42,274 nt of DNA from a virus: the IMG/VR virus record IMGVR_UViG_3300025326_000086, positions 1 to 42,274 of that record, one strand, 5' to 3'. A program made the translations under genes and the position numbers. Below, piece after piece: positions 38,966-42,274 of this stretch (its first letter is position 1; each line of letters starts with the position of its first letter). A model generated the notes under the pieces. The model was not told the origin of the DNA. It ran no database searches and saw only the letters and a program-made list of their open reading frames with translations.

Positions 38966-39126
38966 TGAATTTAACCAGAGCAATGAGGGCTTTATTCATC
39001 ACAATGGCGTTTCTAGGAATACTTTTTATTGTTATTGGTTTGGTTAAATTGATAAGGGAGGTAGCGCAATCCAGATGTAACCAAAGTCCGTGCGTAACAA
39101 GAACCATAATTTTGAAAGGCGAATAA
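38965..39126 (+). CDS. Small membrane protein (53 residues)
   Basis: Hand-translated: TAATG overlap at both ends (ATG 38965; TAA 39124-39126 overlaps ATG 39126). One membrane segment (about 9-29, ALFITMAFLGILFIVIGLVKL), then a short end with two Cys (CNQSPC). It fills the apparent gap between the HTH gene and block A. Function unknown. Confidence 0.68.
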   Translation: MNLTRAMRALFITMAFLGILFIVIGLVKLIREVAQSRCNQSPCVTRTIILKGE

Positions 39127-39929
39127 TGACTGACCAAACTAAACCAGAAGCAAAAACCACCAAAGAGATAACAGAAGCCGATGCCAGAGTTATCGCCAAA
39201 GCTCTGACTTTAATTGAAAACGATACGACTGGTGCAATTGTAATGCCAGCGGTGGACGCCGCCGCCGCAATAGAAGCCTGGAAAAGCTATCAAGATCTTA
39301 AAAAAGCGGTGATTTCCCCAGATGACGTGCAACAAATCCAGGGTCGGCAATTTTTGAAAAAGTCTTACTGGCGCAAGATTGCCACATTTTTTAATTTGTC
39401 GGTTGATTTAGTAACTGAAAAAAAGGAGGAACTGGCCAATGGCAACACCACCTACCACTTTGTCTGCAAAGCAACCGCCCCCAATGGTCGATTTGCTGTT
39501 GGAGCTGGCAGTTGTAATATCTACGAAAAGGCGAAATTTGATGTTGAAAAAGGCCAGTGGCTTAACTCTTATGGAAAAATTGCTGAACCCAATAGTATTC
39601 ACAATGCTCGGGCTACTGCTGAAACTCGCGCTTGGAATAGGGCTGTTAGCAACCTTGTGGGAGGTGGCGAAGTATCAGCCGAAGAGGTAGAGGCAATCAA
39701 AGACGGTAAATCAGAGGAAGTTGATACTACCCCAGATCCAACCGATGAATGGGAAAATCCCACGACCAAAACATACACCCCCCGACCTCGACCAGCAAAA
39801 GGTTCTCAGGAAACCTGCGCAGTCGATCACTCAAAGCTAGTTATTTTAACAGTTAAAAAAGAGGGTAAAAACAAGGGTCGAACTTTTCGAGCCTGTCAAA
39901 AGTGTGACTTCTTTCACTGGGAGTCATAG
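39126..39929 (+). CDS. Annealing-like protein with GRF-type zinc finger (copy 2 of A)
   Basis: 267 residues from ATG 39126 (TAATG overlap; same start as the paralogue at 32). Residues 60-185 and the GRF-like finger (C-A-V-D-H, then KNKGRTFRACQKC and FHW) are nearly identical to copy 1, with long identical DNA runs (for example near 39600-39655 against 489-545), while the linker (about 190-220) has diverged and is shorter. Both copies keep all cysteines and open frames, so both are probably in use. Single-strand annealing or ssDNA binding is inferred from motifs and neighbours. Confidence 0.9.
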   Translation: MTDQTKPEAKTTKEITEADARVIAKALTLIENDTTGAIVMPAVDAAAAIEAWKSYQDLKKAVISPDDVQQIQGRQFLKKSYWRKIATFFNLSVDLVTEKKEELANGNTTYHFVCKATAPNGRFAVGAGSCNIYEKAKFDVEKGQWLNSYGKIAEPNSIHNARATAETRAWNRAVSNLVGGGEVSAEEVEAIKDGKSEEVDTTPDPTDEWENPTTKTYTPRPRPAKGSQETCAVDHSKLVILTVKKEGKNKGRTFRACQKCDFFHWES

Positions 39930-39938
39930 AAAGAAATT

Positions 39939-40481
39939 ATGGTTCAAACACTAACTTTTAACGAAAATAAATCTGACTCAGTAATGGAAGTTTTCGGCAT
40001 CAAACCTAAAAAGTTTTTTGAGTTAGTCAAAGATATGGGGTACTTTTTTATTAAAACTAGTGGTGATGAAAAGTTTAAGACGAAGACCGATACCTTACAG
40101 GGATTTTTCAAAAGTGAGGATTTCAAAAAATTCGGGCTGTCGCTTGCAAATCCAACCCATACTTTTATTCTTGGAATTGCCTTCAAACTTATGGGTGAAG
40201 GACTACAAGATGCAAACAAAAACAAGGGTAAAAAAATAATTGAGGCTCTCAGGGGAATGGAGGCTGTAGAAAAAGTGTCTGAGGTCGCCGTTTCAAGCGT
40301 TGCCGAAGCTAAAGAATTACTCAGGGATATGCAAAAAGAAGTTGGCTCAAGGGGCAAGCTTATTGCCATATCCAGTGACGGGGAAGTGATAGACGGCTCT
40401 GAAGATGAGGGGGGCGAACAAGATCGGGGGCTAACGCCCAAAAATTGGAATGGTGGGTTAGATCCAAAAATTAAAAACTAA
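39939..40481 (+). CDS. Hypothetical protein specific to block copy 2
   Basis: 180 residues with no counterpart in block copy 1, where A is followed directly by B. Basic, helical front (GIKPKKFFELVKDMGYFFIKTSG), a central hydrophobic region (PTHTFILGIAFKLMGEGLQDANKNKGKKII) and an acidic end (DGSEDEGGEQD). No family recognised. It may have been inserted into copy 2 or lost from copy 1. Confidence 0.75.
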   Translation: MVQTLTFNENKSDSVMEVFGIKPKKFFELVKDMGYFFIKTSGDEKFKTKTDTLQGFFKSEDFKKFGLSLANPTHTFILGIAFKLMGEGLQDANKNKGKKIIEALRGMEAVEKVSEVAVSSVAEAKELLRDMQKEVGSRGKLIAISSDGEVIDGSEDEGGEQDRGLTPKNWNGGLDPKIKN

Positions 40482-40487
40482 GGCAAA

Positions 40488-40793
40488 ATGAAAAAACAAA
40501 ACGCAGGGCATTTAATCGGAGCGCACCTAGGGGTAGATCACAAAAAACTGGTGATTATCGAACAGCAATTACTTGATTGGTTGGCGACTGAATTTTTTGA
40601 CGACACTAAAATTGAGGGCTGTGAGTGCGACATTATCAGAAAAACCATTGAGCTGTGCAAAGAAACTTGCACGACCGAAGAACTGGCAACGGCCATTTAC
40701 GTTGCTGGTAACAGGATTGGCGACCTTGTGGAGCGCGCCCTCGAGAAACGACACAATATGCAGATGAGTAATAAAAAAGAGGAGGTAAATTGA
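40488..40793 (+). CDS. Conserved small protein, copy 2 of B
   Basis: 101 residues, clear paralogue of 861-1172: HLGVDHKKLVIIE, LATEFFDDTKIEGCECDII, ELCKETCTTEELATA match block by block; the Cys pattern (CEC, C, C) is kept. The stop overlaps the next start by 4 nt, where copy 1 has one base. Unknown function. Confidence 0.87.
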   Translation: MKKQNAGHLIGAHLGVDHKKLVIIEQQLLDWLATEFFDDTKIEGCECDIIRKTIELCKETCTTEELATAIYVAGNRIGDLVERALEKRHNMQMSNKKEEVN

Positions 40794-41074
40794 TGCAATT
40801 ATTTATCTTAGTGTTTGAGTTTGCGGTTTTAATTTTACTAATAGGATTAACGCACAGAACTTTAATGGTAGCTGATTATCGAAGAAAAATTATTTGGAAA
40901 ATAATTGAGTTGAGTGTGAACGAAGGCGTCCACGGTAATAAAATGAGCCTGTCTAAAGCCAGGTGGTCGGCCTATCGCAAGGTTTCGTTTGACAAAATGC
41001 TTTATCAAGCTTGGAAACCACTGAGCGAGTTTTATAAAGGGAGGGATTTTAATATCAAGGGGAAAGAAAAATGA
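40790..41074 (+). CDS. Small membrane-anchored protein, copy 2 of C
   Basis: 94 residues, paralogue of 1172-1477. The membrane segment (LFILVFEFAVLILLIGLTH) has a different sequence but the same place; DYRRKIIWKIIELSVNEG and KVSFDKMLYQAWKPL are kept. So the soluble tail, not the anchor, is under constraint. Function unknown. Confidence 0.85.
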   Translation: MMQLFILVFEFAVLILLIGLTHRTLMVADYRRKIIWKIIELSVNEGVHGNKMSLSKARWSAYRKVSFDKMLYQAWKPLSEFYKGRDFNIKGKEK

Positions 41075-41502
41075 AAAAAGAAAATTGGGTTTGGCAACCA
41101 CACCCAGGACATTTAATAGTAGGTGACGATTGTAGGTTTCATCTAAACACCTATGTGGGCGGTTACATTGTTTCAACCGTTGGTGAGTGGTGGCCAGACA
41201 GACAGGTGAGAGAAATCCACGCAAAAATATTTGACCCAAAATGGTTTAAGAAAAATAAAAACCTAAAAGGCGACTCTTTTAACTATGCTTATTTTAAGAA
41301 ATTTGGATTTATGGAGGTTGGTTCGAATCGAACTTACGAAACTATGGTTTTCAAAGCTGAAAAATCTAAGGAAGCTTGTTGCCCTTGGACAGCAAGCAAT
41401 TGGAGTGAAGTGGATTTTGATGGGTATGAAACGGCTGGAAAAGCCTTCAGGGGCCATTTAGAAATGTGTAAAAAATATGCCAGTAAAACGAAGAACGCTT
41501 AG
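41071..41502 (+). CDS. Hypothetical protein specific to block copy 2
   Basis: 143 residues, inserted between C and D relative to copy 1. It starts with WVWQPHPGHLIVGDDCRFHLNTYVGGYIVSTVGEWWPDR, then REIHAKIFDP and FGFMEVGSNRTYETMVFKA, with CC near 110. This pattern (WxPHxGHLIVGxxCRFHLxTxVGxxiVSTVGE) recurs in many phage proteins of unknown function as I recall. Overlaps C by 4 nt and D by 26 nt. Confidence 0.8.
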   Translation: MKKENWVWQPHPGHLIVGDDCRFHLNTYVGGYIVSTVGEWWPDRQVREIHAKIFDPKWFKKNKNLKGDSFNYAYFKKFGFMEVGSNRTYETMVFKAEKSKEACCPWTASNWSEVDFDGYETAGKAFRGHLEMCKKYASKTKNA

Positions 41503-41767
41503 AAAACTAGGGAAATCTTGGGCGCAACAAAAACACGCGGTTAAGCGAGCCTCTGAGCGCTACGAATTGGCTATCACAGCCGATGAGTTGGCTGAGATCG
41601 TAAAAATGATCCAACATAACCAAATTATTACCTCAGAAAAACAGAGTAACCGAGTGACTATTAAAAAATTGATTTACAAGGAGCGGATAATTAGGGTTGT
41701 TTATGACAAAATTAGAAAAACAGTGGTGAGTTTTTTACCACTGGAAGGACTAAATGAACCTAATTAA
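41477..41767 (+). CDS. Small basic protein, copy 2 of D
   Basis: 96 residues, paralogue of 1455-1736 (KSWAQQKHAVKRASERYE; IVKMIQHNQIITSEKQSNRVTIKKLIYKERIIRVVYDKIRKTVVSFLPLEG). The C-terminal half is almost identical, including at DNA level. The end is extended by a few residues compared with copy 1, because the downstream sequence diverges before the 27-nt repeat. Confidence 0.86.
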   Translation: MPVKRRTLRKLGKSWAQQKHAVKRASERYELAITADELAEIVKMIQHNQIITSEKQSNRVTIKKLIYKERIIRVVYDKIRKTVVSFLPLEGLNEPN

Positions 41768-41804
41768 ACAGCAAGAAAGGTTAAAGAATATATAGAGGGT
41801 TTTG

Positions 41805-41887
41805 ATCGTGGTTGATGTTGGTGCAAGTCCAAACAAAATATGCTAACTGGCTTTATGCCTTAGAGCAATGTATACCGCAACTACGAT
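41805..41887 (+). ncRNA. Structured intergenic element after block copy 2
   Basis: The 165-bp gap 41768-41932 holds a 10-bp closing stem, ATCGTGGTTG (41805-41814) with CAACTACGAT (41878-41887), with one G-U on the plus strand (A-C on the minus), so a plus-strand RNA is favoured. Inside lie TTGG-TGCAAGT-CCAA (41818-41832, seven-base loop) and CTAA..GGC-TTTAT-GCC-TTAG (41843-41863). It stands where copy 1 of the block has nothing, directly before the 27-nt repeat. No known family recognised. Confidence 0.5.
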
Positions 41888-41913
41888 TTAAGCTCTTTAT
41901 TAAGTAACTAAAG
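41887..41913. repeat. 27-nt direct repeat, copy 2
   Basis: Identical to 1732-1758. Here it follows the structured element and comes before the partial gene at 41933. Together with paralogy A-B-C-D it fixes the extent of the duplicated block. Confidence 0.9.
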
Positions 41914-41932
41914 CCGAAGGGCAGAAAGCATT

Positions 41933-42274
41933 ATGAAAATTTGGAAATCTATAACTTTGGGGACTAAAACTAGAGCTCAACTTCTCAAAGAAGTTAGATC
42001 TAAATGTAGTTATATCTCCTCTTACGCTGAGGACTTAATTAAAAAGACCACAGTTCAAAAGAAAAAAGAAACAATAGATGTCTGTGTGTGCCAAGTTAAA
42101 GATCTTGGGTTTACTCAGATGCCTACAACCACAGAGCTTTATAAAAAAGTAAAGGAAAAAGGCGATCTTGTACCAGCAGAGGTAGCTTTACACGCCCTTT
42201 TGGATTTCAAAGAGGATTACTGGATTACATTTTTACACAAGTTTATTGCTGACTCTTACGGCGATCCGAACCTG
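41933..42274 (+). CDS. Partial gene at right edge: widespread hypothetical family (KxWK...PAEV)
   Basis: 114 residues, open to the end of the window. MKIWKSITLGTKTRAQLL, then VCQVKDLGFTQMPTTTELYKKVKEKG, PAEVALHALL and ADSYGDP match a small protein family I remember from many bacteria, often CPR (pattern KxWKTIKLGTG...V.ELGF...YERA..LGL.L.PAEV...L...Y...SDG.P). Its function is unknown. If the ends are joined it continues for 12 residues into bases 1-36. Confidence 0.75.
   Translation, partial: MKIWKSITLGTKTRAQLLKEVRSKCSYISSYAEDLIKKTTVQKKKETIDVCVCQVKDLGFTQMPTTTELYKKVKEKGDLVPAEVALHALLDFKEDYWITFLHKFIADSYGDPNL

Noticed and set aside
41816-41834. GGTGCAAGTCC resembling part of a cobalamin riboswitch or a tRNA T arm
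   Set aside because: The rest of the cobalamin core is absent and the surrounding stems do not fit either RNA.

Overview
The window reads as a complete or nearly complete tailed double-stranded DNA phage genome (Caudoviricetes), probably a circularised contig. The partial gene at the right edge (from 41933) continues in frame into bases 1-39 if the ends are joined. It then stops just inside the first gene, with the tight overlap seen throughout the genome. The standard genetic code is used, since TGA, TAA and TAG all end genes. Large terminase, portal, scaffold, HK97-type capsid and S74-chaperone tail fibre are recognisable. I see no integrase, tape-measure protein, major tail protein or polymerase, so tail type is open (short-tailed or unusual) and a lytic lifestyle is only inferred. 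The host is uncertain. The family at the right edge and the small helical proteins at 3202 and 3677 resemble ones I associate with Patescibacteria (CPR) and their phages, and the endolysin is an amidase, so the host has peptidoglycan.

Layout. (1) 33547-42274 continuing through 1-10115, plus strand: accessory and DNA-metabolism genes. In order these are small unknowns; a MoxR-like AAA+ ATPase paired with a HExxH/von Willebrand A protein and flanked by tiny membrane proteins; an HTH gene behind a palindromic promoter; and a tandemly duplicated four-gene block (A-B-C-D) built on an annealing-like protein with a GRF-type zinc finger. The block occurs at 39126-41767 and at 32-1736. After it come an RNA ligase, a cytosine methylase-like protein, a nest of micro zinc proteins, an HTH protein, a RusA-like resolvase, three ORFs sharing a C-terminal tail, a structured RNA, two glycosyltransferases and a methyltransferase. 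(2) 30864-10096, minus strand: the late operon. It runs NrdR-like zinc ribbon, terminase genes, portal, two large virion proteins, scaffold, capsid, fibres, a lysis cassette (several small membrane proteins and the amidase), tail proteins and the S74 fibre. (3) 30908-31787, plus strand: four small genes including a HExxH protein. (4) 32574-31781, minus strand: a separate small operon with a good sigma70-type promoter, a three-way-junction leader RNA, a 51-residue membrane protein, an aberrant tRNA-like gene, a small basic protein and a terminator. (5) 32600-33546: about 0.9 kb without credible genes, holding hairpins, a minus-strand terminator and an iteron-like array; it is the best candidate for a replication origin or control region.

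Most interesting are the membrane-flanked MoxR/HExxH-VWA module, the duplicated A-B-C-D block, three unassigned structured RNAs, the shared IEQEL-type C-termini, the aberrant tRNA, and a repeated extended -10 promoter motif. Several genes were too short for routine ORF calling and were translated by hand: 3937, 4129, 15858, 32277, 33547, 35285, 38131 and 38965.
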